From Phytophthora quininea (taxonomy: Eukaryota > Oomycota > Peronosporomycetes > Peronosporales > Peronosporaceae), in NCBI GenBank assembly GCA_011947345.1, contig JAAVTG010000064.1, forward strand, positions 550,865 to 614,864: a stretch of 64,000 nt of DNA, read 5' to 3'. Each line of letters begins with the position of its first letter. Position 1 is the stretch's first letter. The notes under the pieces are model-generated. The model was not told the origin of the DNA. It did no database searches and saw only the letters and a list, made by a program, of their open reading frames with translations. Below, in pieces: positions 34,360-44,244 of this stretch. Made by a program: the position numbers and the translations under genes.

Positions 34360-35046
34360 GAATGCGAGGGTATGACTGATTACCTGGCCACGACCGTCGC
34401 CATCTCCTCCGGCCTGGCCGGCATCCAGCAGAACAGCCTCCGAAACGGACAGTACGGCGACACAATGACGACGTGCGTCACCTGGGGCGTGGCCCTGATG
34501 GTCGGCACGTTCATCGGCGACAACGTCAGCGGCGCACACCGCATCTCGGGCATCACCATCACCGGCGCAATGTGTGACCGCCTGTCGTGGTGGAAAGTAC
34601 CCGGCTACTTGGTTCGCAGCAGGTGCTGGGGGTCTTTGTGGCTGCAGCGTTGATTTACGTGCTCGACTACCAGAGGATTCTGTGTGAGGACCCATGCACA
34701 AGCACTTCACCAAGGACGCACGCGATTGTTGGCCAGGGAAGAAGGGGGCCCCGTTCGCTCTGACGCTGCTGGTCAGCGACATATTGCGCTGCTTCATGTC
34801 CATATCGGCGCTGGGCACGACTCCAAACCATGACTTTGGCCTCGCTTGTTCATGTACATTGTCGGTTACCACCAGGTCTTCTCAATGGACTCGTACTACT
34901 ACATTTGGATCCCAATGGTGGCGACACTGATAGGTGGAGTTATTAGCGGTGGGCTCTACATCGTTCGTCGAGATGCAGCACCCGGAGGTCTCGAAAGGAA
35001 TTCCAATCCCGGCTCGCCACCACTACTCGCTGAAGAAAGCGTATAG
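34360..35046 (+). pseudogene. Aquaglyceroporin (MIP family) remnant (right arm)
   Basis: Consecutive frames give T-E-Y/T-D-Y-L-A-T-T-V-A-I-S, G-L-A-G-I-Q-Q, V-A-L-M-V-G-T-F-I-G-D-N-V-S-G-A-H, V-L-G-V-F-V-A-A-A-L-I-Y-V-L-D-Y, D-F-G-L-A and finally Y-Y-I-W-I-P-M-V-A-T-L-I-G-G. This is the helix order of an aquaglyceroporin from helix 2 on. Where MIPs have the first N-P-A after S-G-A-H, this reads R-I-S-G. Where N-P-A-R-D-F-G-P-R is expected, it reads P-N-H-D-F-G-L-A. Both pore motifs are therefore lost or changed. With several frame breaks, it is unlikely to make a channel. Confidence 0.65.
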
Positions 35047-35380
35047 ACAGCCTAGACCATTTCAATAACACATTACTATACTACAGTACTACCACAAACT
35101 ACATTATGTGTCGGCGACACCGTCCTTACCTGGAGCGCCACATTGCTAGCCGTGAACACGCTACTCGCACAGCACTACTCGTCGACATTGCTGCCTGTAC
35201 TCCATGCGACAATTCGACATTGCCGCTTGTATGTGTGCACACACAACCTGATGCTGTCTCCGAGGTAGAGTGATACAGAGTGGCGTTGTAAGTAGAGAGA
35301 GCGCATGATCAATTCAAGGTCGAGTGGTTTACGAAACGTTTTTCCTGCTTTCCACAGTCCCCATTCCCAAAGTTTCACGA

Positions 35381-37481
35381 TGGAGATTGCATCACTTTTG
35401 GCAGCAGTAGCCCAGGACGATGCTGGAGAAACCATCGTTCATGAGGTAGGGGGACATTTCGACGAAACTGATGCCGATACCGGCCCATCGATGGCAAATC
35501 CGGGTAGGCGCTTGGACTCCAATGCATACATTGAATCGTTGATCGCGGAGAGCGGGCTCATCCTACTTCAGGAGGAAAATATACGCAGGGCGTACACACA
35601 AAGAGGCGAGATGGGCCTTTTCGGTCTATTTTTCACGGAGAATTTCAAGACTTCTTTGCGGCGCTGGACCAATGAAGCAATGACCACATGCGGACTACAA
35701 GACGTTACCGAGAGCGAGATGGATGCCTACATTGGCCTGGAGCTCGCCATGAGTATTACAGCTCTGAACGAAATTTCCGAGTTCTGGAGCACCAAACGGT
35801 TTCTGGGTAGTGATGATTTCGCCGAAACGATGCCCAGGAATCGTTTCCAAGATATTCGAAGCAAACTCAAGATCCACCCAGCTGACGTTGCTTCAGAGAC
35901 GGCGATGGCGAAGGATCCGTTGTGGAACTGCCGCACGCTTCTGAAACACATCCAAAAAATTCGCAAAACTCGCTGTTCCATACGGAGCCAGCAGTTTAGA
36001 CGAAAACAGTATTCGGACGAAAGCAAGGACAAAGGCGAAGTCGTATCTTCCGTCGAAACCCGACAAGTACGCATTGAGGTTCTACGCAGTCGTGGGTTGG
36101 AAGTCTTTGTACGTCCACAGCATTTGGGACAACGGTTCGGGCAACTCGATGCCTTCCACGCCACCAGGTCGCTATACGACCACCTTTCCTGCGTTAAGGA
36201 CTCCGCTTCGCAACACCCTCGAGCACGAAGACATTCATATAAAGCCTGGAAGTGCTTCCCAGCTATGGGTAGCCATGATGGGCCACCAAACTCGAGCTCG
36301 TCTGTCGCCTTTTGGTCACCGGCTCATGGTGAGCGATAATTTCTACACCCGCCATTTTCTTGCAAGTGGTTTGAAGCGGTTCACAGACAATGAAACTCGT
36401 CTGCTGGGGACAGTGCGTTTGAACCTGGTGGACAGGTGGAACAAGATAGAGCTAAAAAGTCGGTAACACGGGTGGCAGCAATGGAGCGAGGGTCATGGGA
36501 GCTGGTGGCCGCTGTGGACCCGCACCCGCATTGGAAGGAACAAGAGGAAGAACACAAACGCCGTCAACAACGTCTGCCAAAAGCATCTAGATCGACATAC
36601 ATCGGTCCTGTTTCGGTCGCGACCAACGCCGGATTTGTAGTCTTCAAAGACAAAAAGTTGTGATCTTTTATTGCAATGATTTGGTGGACACTGTTCCTGA
36701 GCGATGGCTATCCAGCTCCGACCCACGTGCTGCTGCATGTTGCCACGGGTTGTGCCCCATTCGACGTTGGACTGGGAACGAGATGCTGCACAGAACGACG
36801 TTCATGGTCCCTGCAATCATTGGCGCATATAATCTGGCGATGAACGCCGTTGACCGCGTGGATCAACTTCGGAGCACCAACCCCACACGAAGGAAGGAGG
36901 CAAGGCTGTCAATGTCGGTCTTTACCTGGGCATTAGACATCTGTGTGATCAACGCGTTCGCGCTCTACCGCCACGTCAAACCTACCGGAGTACGCGACAT
37001 CACCCTTCGCGAGTTCAAGCGGCGCATTGCTGAAGCGATGACAGCGTCGGAGCTGACAAAGAAGAGAGCTGCAAAGCGAAGATCTCCAACAGCATCGGTA
37101 GCAGCAACTGTCGGTGTTGACAGCAGCCGTCATATTCTCACGCCGAACTCAACTGAGCACTCCAGCGGTCAGTTGTACTGCATGCTGTGCAGTATGCGGG
37201 GAATGCGCCTTCGGTCACGGTGGGGATGCACTGAGTGTCAGCGCGGTTACCATGTTGAGTGCTTTGCTGCGCTGCACTTCCGCGATGCCTTTAGTATAGC
37301 AACACCCAGCGTTCGCCATGCGCTGGAGCTGGTAGCAGCAGCTTCAGTCGGCGAGGCCCCTTCAATATTCGTCGTCGCAAAAACAATTCAATTACGCCCA
37401 TCGCCGAACTCCAGCTTCCCGAGTGAATACAACTTTGATTTTTGTCGCTGTCAATTGTCTTCTCATTGTAGTTATATATAA
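35381..37481 (+). CDS. PiggyBac-type (DDE_Tnp_1_7) transposase, frameshifted
   Basis: About 700 residues over successive frames. Near 35700-35880 are Y-I-G-L-E-L-A-M-S-I-T-A-L and R-F-Q-D-I-R-S-K-L-K-I-H, family hallmarks before the catalytic core. Next come K-P-D-K-Y-A-L-R-F-Y-A-V-V-G and S-I-W-D-N-G-S-G-N, then M-V-S-D-N-F-Y-T-R-H and A-V-D-R-V-D-Q-L, carrying the Asp residues expected of the DDD triad. The C-terminus has a Cys-rich cross-brace finger (C-M-L-C, C-T-E-C, H-V-E-C-F). It would cut and paste at TTAA. A break in an A run near 35955, another near 36465 and further breaks at about 36660-36780 interrupt it. If these are errors it may be active; otherwise it is recently dead. No TTAA-type ends immediately flank it, so the 23811/42790 ends are its best partners. 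Confidence 0.8.
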
Positions 37482-38989
37482 CCACGCATCAGTTCACCAC
37501 TTGGTGTTGGCCAAGCGGTAAAGCTTCTCCACTTTCAGATGGCAGCTTGGCGTCCTCTTGCAAGGTTTGAGAGTACACATCCAATGCCACATTGGAGAAA
37601 AGCGCTGACGATGGCGCAGCAACTGTACACACCAGGCGTCCTCGCCCTTCACCACCGCGCTGTCAGTGGTGTCATTCTCTACGTCGAAGTACGAACGCAT
37701 AGTACGCCGACACCAGGGACGCAAAACTCAGCTACAGGATTATCTGCAAGTGCTCCACGACGATCTTGCTCTTCACGTTCATCTTACACCAGGTAGCCGC
37801 CGAAAGGCAGGACCACGACTTCGAAAGGCAGTTCACCGTCAGTGTGGGCAGCGCCCCGAAGCTCTGATGCACGGCATTTGGCTCGCCCTTGCCTTGGTAC
37901 GCCAGCTGATCACAGGCATAATTCAAAACAGAACTAAGACTTGCACGGTGCTGCAGCAAACTTCTTCGGAGAGGACAGCTCCAGCAAGATTGTTCGGGCT
38001 GCACAGCAACAGCACTTTCATGCGCCACCAAAGCCTCAGTCTCGCGGTGCGAGTGCGTACGCATCACGCAATTAGCGATCATTGTGTCTCGCGAATTGCA
38101 GCATTTTGCCGCGCTGGCAGCCTCAAACAACATTGACGCGCGCAGAAAGTCTCGAACTAGTTTCTGGTAACCGCATCGACAGCCAAGCCGAACAATCCGC
38201 TCTCGCACGCGTCCTCGTCGTCCCACAGAATCCGCTACAGCTCTCGCAGGTATTTTGACGACACCCGTTTCAGCGCCGCCCGACGTCTGGCTGTACAGCA
38301 AACTCTGCGTTGCGGTCTAGAACAACACGTGCGTCATACTCTTCAACAGTTTTTCCAACGCATTCGGCGCGTCGTGCGTGACTTCATTGCCGCCCCAGCC
38401 AAATCTCAGTGAATGTCATCACTCTTCCGTACTTCTCCGACATAAGCCGCATGCCAGATGCCATCACCAGCACAGAGCACAGCACGAGACTGTCGCTCAC
38501 CCTGTGACCTTCTTCGCTTTTCAGCGGCACGTCCTTCAGGCAATCGTCCTCGTCCTGTTCGTTCTGCTTTTGACACTCTCGGGTGACGTGAAGTCAGATC
38601 CTCCGATACATTCTGAGGCAGCAGCTTGTCCTCCAGGCTCCAGCTTCGGATTGTGTCACCACATCTTGCTTCGTCTAACAGTACACAAATGAAGGTGAGT
38701 AAGTGGCTCACCTACGAGCCCTCGCTGTGTGAACACACCGCAGCGCAGCGCTGTCCACGGCGCTGTCCGCAGCTCTGCCAGTGAGGTCCGTAAACTAATG
38801 GCATGTCATTATCATGAGATGTACCCAGGGTAGACCATCCAGCGACGACCAGCTGGATCTCGTGGCAGCACCATTTCCCGGCTCCGACCAAGACGCCTCC
38901 ATGTCTGCTGAGGCGTCTGTTACCGCTCCCGCAGTCCAACAAGCTCTCTGCTGAAGTGATGATCAAGAGCGATGATAACGGATCCACCC
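37482..38989. other. Arm segment without identified genes (mirrors 26260-27767)
   Basis: Several open frames of 80-190 residues exist on both strands and are identical in both arms, for example 37732-38301 minus and 37666-38136 plus. None shows a motif I recognise, and overlap in opposite frames means at most one can be real. GTGAGT near 38695 looks like a splice donor, so eroded spliced genes are possible. Confidence 0.35.
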
Positions 38990-39875
38990 CCACCAAGAGT
39001 TTGACCAAGAATCACCACGCTTCAAGCCGTGTGGGAGATGACGACGAAGTATGGCGTGCCCCGCGCTCCATGTACTGTCGACTACGTCTTGACCCGAAAG
39101 GTGTCTGCTTGTTCTGGCGCTAACCCACTCACCACCAGCCACGCCCTGCATACCTGGCGATACGTACGAAATTTGTCTTGAAGTTGTTCGGTTTCGTCAA
39201 GGAGACCGGCGGTGGCAAATAGACCAAGCGCCAAATGATCAAGGCCAACACGAATCTCTACCCGTACACGCAGCTCTGTCTCAAGAGCGACTTCCAGCGT
39301 GCCAAGAGCGATGGAACAACCACTCCCCACGACCAGTGTCATCTGCATGAACGAGGCCTGCAGCACCCTGCTGGGTCGTGGGATTTACCACAACAAGGCC
39401 TTTGCCGGCAGTGTCTTGCAGTCCATCAAGGACCGACTCCACGAAATCATCCAGCTCCAGACCGAGCACTTGTACAACTTGGAGGCTACACCATCCGAGT
39501 CCATCTGCTACAAGCTGGCCAAGATCGACAGCGAGCTATTCCCCGAGGCCAAGATCCCGAGCTCTACAACTCGACCGTACTACCAGTGGACTCGGCCGAC
39601 GACTTTTCGAGGCGTTGAACTACCAAGAATCGCTGCAGACAGAGTACACCAGCGGCACTGTCTTCCTGCCTTCCTGGGTGAACATTTGTCGAGCTGGACG
39701 CAAGCGCGTATCGGATCCCGTACGTGGCACTGGCCCCAACCTTCAGTGTCTGCAGAACACACGGTTACCTCGCTGGTGAGAACTTTGAGTGCCCACACTG
39801 CGTGAGAAATCACTGGGAAGTATCGTCGGTTACTTCCGGCCGGTGTTGGATTGGGAGACTGGCAAGAAGGCTGCA
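38990..39875 (+). pseudogene. nrdD-like: NrdD, anaerobic (class III) ribonucleotide reductase remnant (right arm)
   Basis: The motif order matches NrdD over its C-terminal half: W-E-M-T-T-K-Y-G-V-P, then S-M-Y-C-R-L-R-L-D, G-A-N-P-L-T, L-Y-P-Y-T, M-N-E-A-C-S-T-L-L-G-R-G-I, L-Y-N-L-E-A-T-P, L-P-V-D-S-A-D-D-F, H-G-Y-L-A-G-E-N-F-E-C-P-H-C and I-V-G-Y-F-R-P-V-L-D-W. The last contains the glycyl-radical neighbourhood, and C-P-H-C is half of the zinc site. NrdD makes deoxynucleotides without oxygen and is essentially a bacterial, archaeal and phage enzyme. Frames change repeatedly, one in-frame TAG interrupts it, and the N-terminal half is missing, so it is not functional as read. Confidence 0.75.
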
Positions 39876-39879
39876 TTCA

Positions 39880-40335
39880 TCATGCACAAGATCTACACCA
39901 CCATTGAGCACTACCCGATCGACTTTCAAATTGGCCGCTCCACCAAGCCCACGCCCACGAACTTCCCGGGAAATAAAGTAGCATCGATTGTGTTCACGAT
40001 GGGCTGCTGTTTGAAATGCGGTTGGTGCCACACCAGCTACCTCGTCAACGAAGAGCCCGAAGATCTCGCGATTCTGGACTAAGTCGCGTCCACCGAGCAC
40101 AGGAGCCTCGCGGTCTGTGGAGGTGAGCCAACGATTCAGACTGCTTTGCTACCGTTCCTGCGCCTTGCTAAGGATAAAGGAATCACGGCCAAGCTGAACG
40201 CGAACGGAAGCAACCCGAACGTGCTGAAGAGGTCTTCAACGAGCAGCTCGTCGATTTTGTCGCTATGAACGTCAAGGCTGGCGCTGTACTGTATGCTGAG
40301 GTTGCTAGCAAAGAGTTTCACCCCAAGAAGTCTTG
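39880..40335 (+). pseudogene. nrdG-like: NrdG-like radical-SAM activase remnant, in frame with the NrdD C-terminus (right arm)
   Basis: The frame that carries the end of NrdD (W-E-T-G-K-K) continues without a stop into N-F-P-G-N-K-V-A-S-I-V-F-T and G-C-C-L-K-C-G-W-C-H. That is the C-x3-C-x2-C cluster site of NrdG-type activases. After a stop at about 40082 another frame has G-G-E-P-T-I-Q and N-A-N-G-S-N-P, then Q-L-V-D-F-V-A-M-N-V-K, in the correct family order. NrdG installs the glycyl radical in NrdD using S-adenosylmethionine. The continuous frame suggests the ancestral gene was a NrdD-NrdG fusion. Confidence 0.7.
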
Positions 40336-41180
40336 ATAAAGTTGTCAGACTGCAGTGTGAAAACGCGGAACAGGAAGTGGAGGATAATCAGACAGCACAT
40401 GGAGTTTTTCTTGTATTTCAGTAGCAGTAGAAACGTCTCGAGCATTGACTGCTGCTTCATCTTGGCGGAACTTCCATCACAGCGACAATAGCTCACTCGA
40501 TTCCGTTTTGCTGCTCCTGTCTCCCGAACGGCCTGGATGCAAACGAGGTGGCCCTCATCTGCGCAAGTCGACTCTTGGTCCAAGCGATTCTGCAACAGCC
40601 TTGTCCGCAAGATCACAGACATTTTGCCCGTCAGCTATACCAGCTCCCAGTGATCAGCACCTGCTCACCCAGCATCACTGCCGTTCAAAATACGGCAACA
40701 GATTCAAGATCACGTACAATGCCGACATCGGGTAAGCTGCTGGATAGTGTGCGATGTTGCCACCTGAGTTGGGGCCCTGCCTGCTCCTTTGGCGGACTTG
40801 GCCGAGCCTTCTGCTCACTGCGATGTGGTTCGTCCCTTGGCGATGTTGAGGTCATCTGCCTTGACTCCGTTGGGCGACGTGTCGCTCTTGCTGAAACTGC
40901 TGGAGCTACTCGGTGTCAACGTCTTGTGATCAACCCTTCACTGCACCTGCACGGCTGATGCCAGTCAGCAGCGACAGCATCTCACCCTTCCTCGGTGTCT
41001 TCCCGCGTCTAGTGAGGGCAGCCGGAGCTGAAGACGACGCGTTGTTGATCCCGTGTCGTCAATCACCACATCCTGCTCCGACGGCAACGCCACTTGTGCA
41101 GTGAGCCCAGCTCCATCAGTTCGTGGATGCCGTCTTTCTCATACGTCTCATACGTCTCCAAGAAATCTGCTCCTCGCTGG
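40336..41180. other. Element segment without identified genes
   Basis: The arm ends at 40927. A plus-strand frame near 40760-40925 reads A-P-L-A-D-L-A-E-P-S and L-L-K-L-L-E-L-L-G-V-N-V-L and looks coding, but I cannot place it. Its left-arm mirror continues a little past the arm edge (to about 24212), so the left side keeps more of that unit than the right. Confidence 0.35.
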
Positions 41181-41189
41181 CCTACAGAC

Positions 41190-42588
41190 ACGCCTACCTT
41201 GAGTTCGTCAACTTGCTCGTTGAGCAGTCGGCTGTTCTATTGAGCTTCAGTTTGCCTTTGGTCGAACGAATTGGTTAGCCAGACGATCGAGTTTAGAGCT
41301 CATCAAGGACTCTTGGTGTTTTGCACTGAGCCTGCAACTCTTCTGTCCCTGCCTTAAAGTCGCTCATCAGAGCAGTGATAGCCTCTCTCGCAAGGCCTAC
41401 CGCAGTGTGGTTGCGTACACTGCTGTAAGCGCGAGAACGAGTGCTCAAAACTGCTCCTTCTTGACAGACTTCAGCTCTCTCTGAGCCGACATATTCTCCT
41501 TCTTCAAGGCCGACGCTATTTCCTCCATCTCAATCGCCCGTCGACGTTCAGTCTCGAGCTGCTTCAACATATTATTCTTTTCTGTGGTAATCTGATTCTG
41601 CCACTCCATTTGCTACTGTCGCGCTGCGCTGGTACTCGACGAGTTGGCAGCAATCACTTCCGCTAACTTCCGCTCCACCTCTTGCACATTAGCGCCTCTG
41701 CGATCCTACTCGTCTTAGGCAGCAAGCTGGCTTCGGTACTTCTGAGCGTTCGTCGCCATCTCCTCCAGCTCGTGGAGACGAATATCTTGGTGAGCCAATT
41801 CATTTTCGCAAGCCGTAAGCTGGTTCTGATACGTCTGCGCTCCTGCATACGAAAACGTTGGCGGGTTAGTTCACCTTCACAAGCCGCAAGCTGATTTTGG
41901 TACTTCTGTGCCTTTGCCGCCACGTCCTCTCTTCAGTAGCTTAGCGATCCTTCTCCAGCATTAGATGCTCGTTGGACGTTTGCTGACAACGAGACTCAGC
42001 TAGGTAACACTGCTCCTTCATGCACTGGGCTTCCGCTTCAGCGTACTGCAATTTGCTCTCGAGCGTCTTGATCGACACTTTCGTCTTGGACTGAGTCTCG
42101 TTCTTCTGCGTCTCCTGCTTCAAGTTCTCCATTTGCAGCTGCAAGGCCGTGAGCTGCTCTCTCTGCTTCACCACCACTTTCCAGTGCTCGGCCTCAGTCG
42201 ACAACTTGACGTTGGTCATCTCCAGTTGCAGCAAGTTCTGCTGATCTCTCTGCACTGTCACCTTCATCTCCTATCGCTCGCGGTCTCTCTGCATCTCCTT
42301 CGTCTGCACCTTGAGTTGCTCCGCATTGAGTCTCAGACTCTCCATCTGCTGCTCCAGCTCCTGCACTCTCAGGCGCACGATGTCTTCGTAGACCAGCGCG
42401 AAGTACTTCGCGCCGCCATAGCTGACACACAGCCAGTGCGCGCGTGCGCTTGAGCTTTCCCGTAGCAACTCGAAGGTCTGGTGCACGTGCGTGGGAGTAC
42501 CCTCGTAGATATGACGGAACTGAGGCTGGCTTCGTCCTCCTCTGGAGGCAAGATACAAGCTTGCTAAAACAGCGCATTCCCTGCGCAC
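41190..42588 (-). pseudogene. Coiled-coil protein with internal repeats, degraded
   Basis: It starts 180 bp inside the right terminal repeat. The first 105 residues contain H-I-Y-E-G-T-P-T-H-V-H and Y-G-G-A-K-Y-F-A-L-V-Y-E-D-I-V, then a heptad-rich tail. One in-frame TAG (about 42270) is followed by more coiled coil (42267-41941) with Q-L-Q-M-E-N-L-K-Q-E-T-Q-K. Beyond that, other frames repeat A-Q-K-Y-x-x-Q-L-A-A-C-E-x-E-L and H-E-L-E-E-M-A. It is either a decayed gene or one with several errors. Function unknown. Confidence 0.5.
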
Positions 42589-42771
42589 ATTTCGCCGAGG
42601 GATTTTTTTATAATCCGCACATCATCCGTGTCGATCAGATCGTACAGACTACATTTTGCACCTAAAAATTGAAACCCATCTCTGACACTGTCACATCAGC
42701 TTTTTGACCAATCATAGTAACGGATTTGCGGCGGTATGAACAAAATGCTGCACGTAAGAATATATAATTCT

Positions 42772-42790
42772 CTGGGGGTCAAAGGGTTAA
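42772..42790 (-). repeat. Right terminal inverted repeat with TTAA
   Basis: On the minus strand this reads TTAACCCTTTGACCCCCAG, pairing with 23811-23829 at 18 of 19 positions. It lies 60 bp from the stop of the EEP-jacalin gene outside. Confidence 0.75.
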
Positions 42791-42849
42791 GGAATCAAAA
42801 ATCATTTAGTCTCCCTGGTGGCAATAACATAACTCTTGAGCCACTTTGT

Positions 42850-42854
42850 CTACG

Positions 42855-42906
<52 letters not shown>

Positions 42907-44244
42907 AGCGCTGCTATCGACCTTGGCAAAAATGGCGCCCAGAGCGCTGATCCTGTCGTCGCCGCGGCCGTGAAAGCCGACCAACTGGAACCCTTTAGGT
43001 GCCGTCACAATGGCGCTGTTGTCCGTCGGGGTGCCGCCCTCCACCGTTCGGTCCTTGTTCGTCGTAAACTTTAGGTAGAACAGGGTCGTGCGGCCGTTGC
43101 TCAAGAGAGAACCGCCGGCCTTGTCCCAATGCGCCTCCATGGACGTGATGTACTCGCCGGATTCGAGCGCAAACTCGATCGGATCACCGCCGGTGCCGCC
43201 GTGGGAAAGCGTGCTCTCCGTCGGGTCCGACACCGACAGCGTCACCGCGTCGATCCGCTTGTCGGCTCGGATCGTAATGGAGCTCACCGTTTGTCCGGCG
43301 GCGGCCAAAGCCACATCCGTGAAGCCGGCGCCGTGCGGTCCGCCGACTGCGTTGCTCAGATGCAGATCCGGGTTCAACGTCCACGAAAAAGTCGACGAGA
43401 GCGGCGGGTGGTCCGACAGCGGCTTGCCGTCCTTCCCCATGAAGGCGTCGTTCTCGTTGTTCCACTTGTCTAGCGTCAGCGTGATGTAGTTGTTGCCGCG
43501 ATACATGATCTTGTCCACGACCTCACATTCGTTCGTCATGTTGGCCGTCTCGCACTTGATGGCCTCGGCGCCCTTCTTGGGAGCCTTTCCCTTGCGGACA
43601 GTCTCGATCCAGCCGTCCGTCAAGTTCTGGCCCTTGATGAACTCTCGGATGGTGTCGAGCTCGCGGGTGTAGCGGGTGTTGGTGTCGCCAAACACAATCA
43701 CTGCGTTGTCAGCCGAGTTGGCGGTGATGTAGTCGCTGACTTGCGCCAAGTTGGACGCACGCGCCTTCTGGTCGGCGTCGGTGGTGCCAGCGTCCGTGTG
43801 CAGGTTGTAAATGTCGATGGTGACGCCGTCGGCGATCTGCACCCCGACGAACGTGAAGCCCTTGGGGGTCATGCAGTCGGCGCTGTCGGTGTTGCTGCAC
43901 TCGTCCCACTTGACGCGGTCGAGGGCCGAGACATTGGAGAACGGGAAGTGCGAGAGCGTGTTGAGGCCACTGCCGAACGGCACCCCGCCACTGGTCGGGG
44001 TCCGGTGCTCGTGCTTGTTCTTTGAGTAGAGCGCGGCGTGGTAGTTGAAGTCCTCTTGAACGTTGACGATGTCCCAGTCGCCGATGCGCTTGCCCATGTC
44101 GACGCTGTACGTCGACGGGTCGCCGCTAGACAGCAGTGCGGGCAGTCCCGCCACGTTGTAGCACATGACACTAAACGTGTTGGCCGCTTCCTGGAGCGCC
44201 ATGGTTTCCGGAGTGCCTTCTTGTCGGAAGCGGGACGTGCGCAC
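42850..44244 (-). CDS. EEP-family (sphingomyelinase-like) hydrolase with jacalin-like lectin domain and poly-Gln tail
   Basis: A single intact frame of 464 residues. An endonuclease/exonuclease/phosphatase (EEP) domain covers residues 20-290: C-Y-N-V-A-G-L-P, V-N-V-Q-E-D-F-N-Y-H, Y-N-L-H-T-D-A-G, V-F-G-D-T-N-T-R and L-S-D-H-P-P. These are the metal- and phosphate-binding Asn, Glu, His, Asp/Asn and final Asp-His. A jacalin-like domain follows (about 310-440: V-G-G-P-H-G, G-G-T-G-G, S-M-E-A-H-W, L-K-F-T-T, F-H-G-R-G-D-D-R-I). The protein ends in 17 Gln and Thr. Oomycete members are usually secreted, but this start has no signal peptide. A hydrophobic M-L-L-C-A-W-L-A-I-I-A lies upstream in another frame (about 44320), so the true 5' end may differ. 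Confidence 0.85.
42856..42906 (+). repeat. (CTG)17 trinucleotide repeat, poly-Gln coding
   Basis: Seventeen uninterrupted CTG (CAG on the coding minus strand) encode the C-terminal poly-Gln tail of the EEP-jacalin protein. The neighbouring paralogue lacks it. Confidence 0.95.

Larger units (their letters stand above)
33760..40927 (-). repeat. Right arm of long inverted repeat (about 7.17 kb)
   Basis: Pairs with the left arm (coordinate sums of about 63220 before 35016 and about 65249 after 37046). The extra 2.03 kb (about 35017-37046) holds most of the PiggyBac transposase. Because the left arm keeps the transposase 3' end, the left arm is a deletion derivative, not the pre-insertion state. 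Confidence 0.95.
23811..42790. mobile_element. Giant PiggyBac-ended composite element, 18,980 bp
   Basis: Both ends carry TTAA followed inward by CCCTTTGAC(T/C)CCCAG, in inverted orientation and matching at 18 of 19 positions. PiggyBac transposons insert at TTAA, duplicate it, and have terminal inverted repeats that begin with a CCC-type run (family knowledge). A PiggyBac-type transposase with its C-terminal Cys-rich finger lies inside at 35381-37481. Contents from left to right: a small Cys-containing ORF, the left inverted arm, a central repeat gene, the right inverted arm with the transposase, and a coiled-coil gene. The block sits between an unidentified gene and the EEP-jacalin pair, both of which lie entirely outside it. 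The internal arms make it a composite. It could be one unit or a nested insertion; movement as one unit is inferred. Confidence 0.65.

Noticed and set aside
35046..37500. The transposase as a separate short PiggyBac insertion in the right arm
   Set aside because: I found no TTAA-CCC type ends immediately around it, and the left arm retains its 3' end. The left arm therefore shows a deletion rather than an empty site.
37666..38301. Overlapping 156- and 189-residue open frames in the arms
   Set aside because: Opposite-strand overlap, no recognisable motifs; identity between arms is due to duplication and not evidence of selection.
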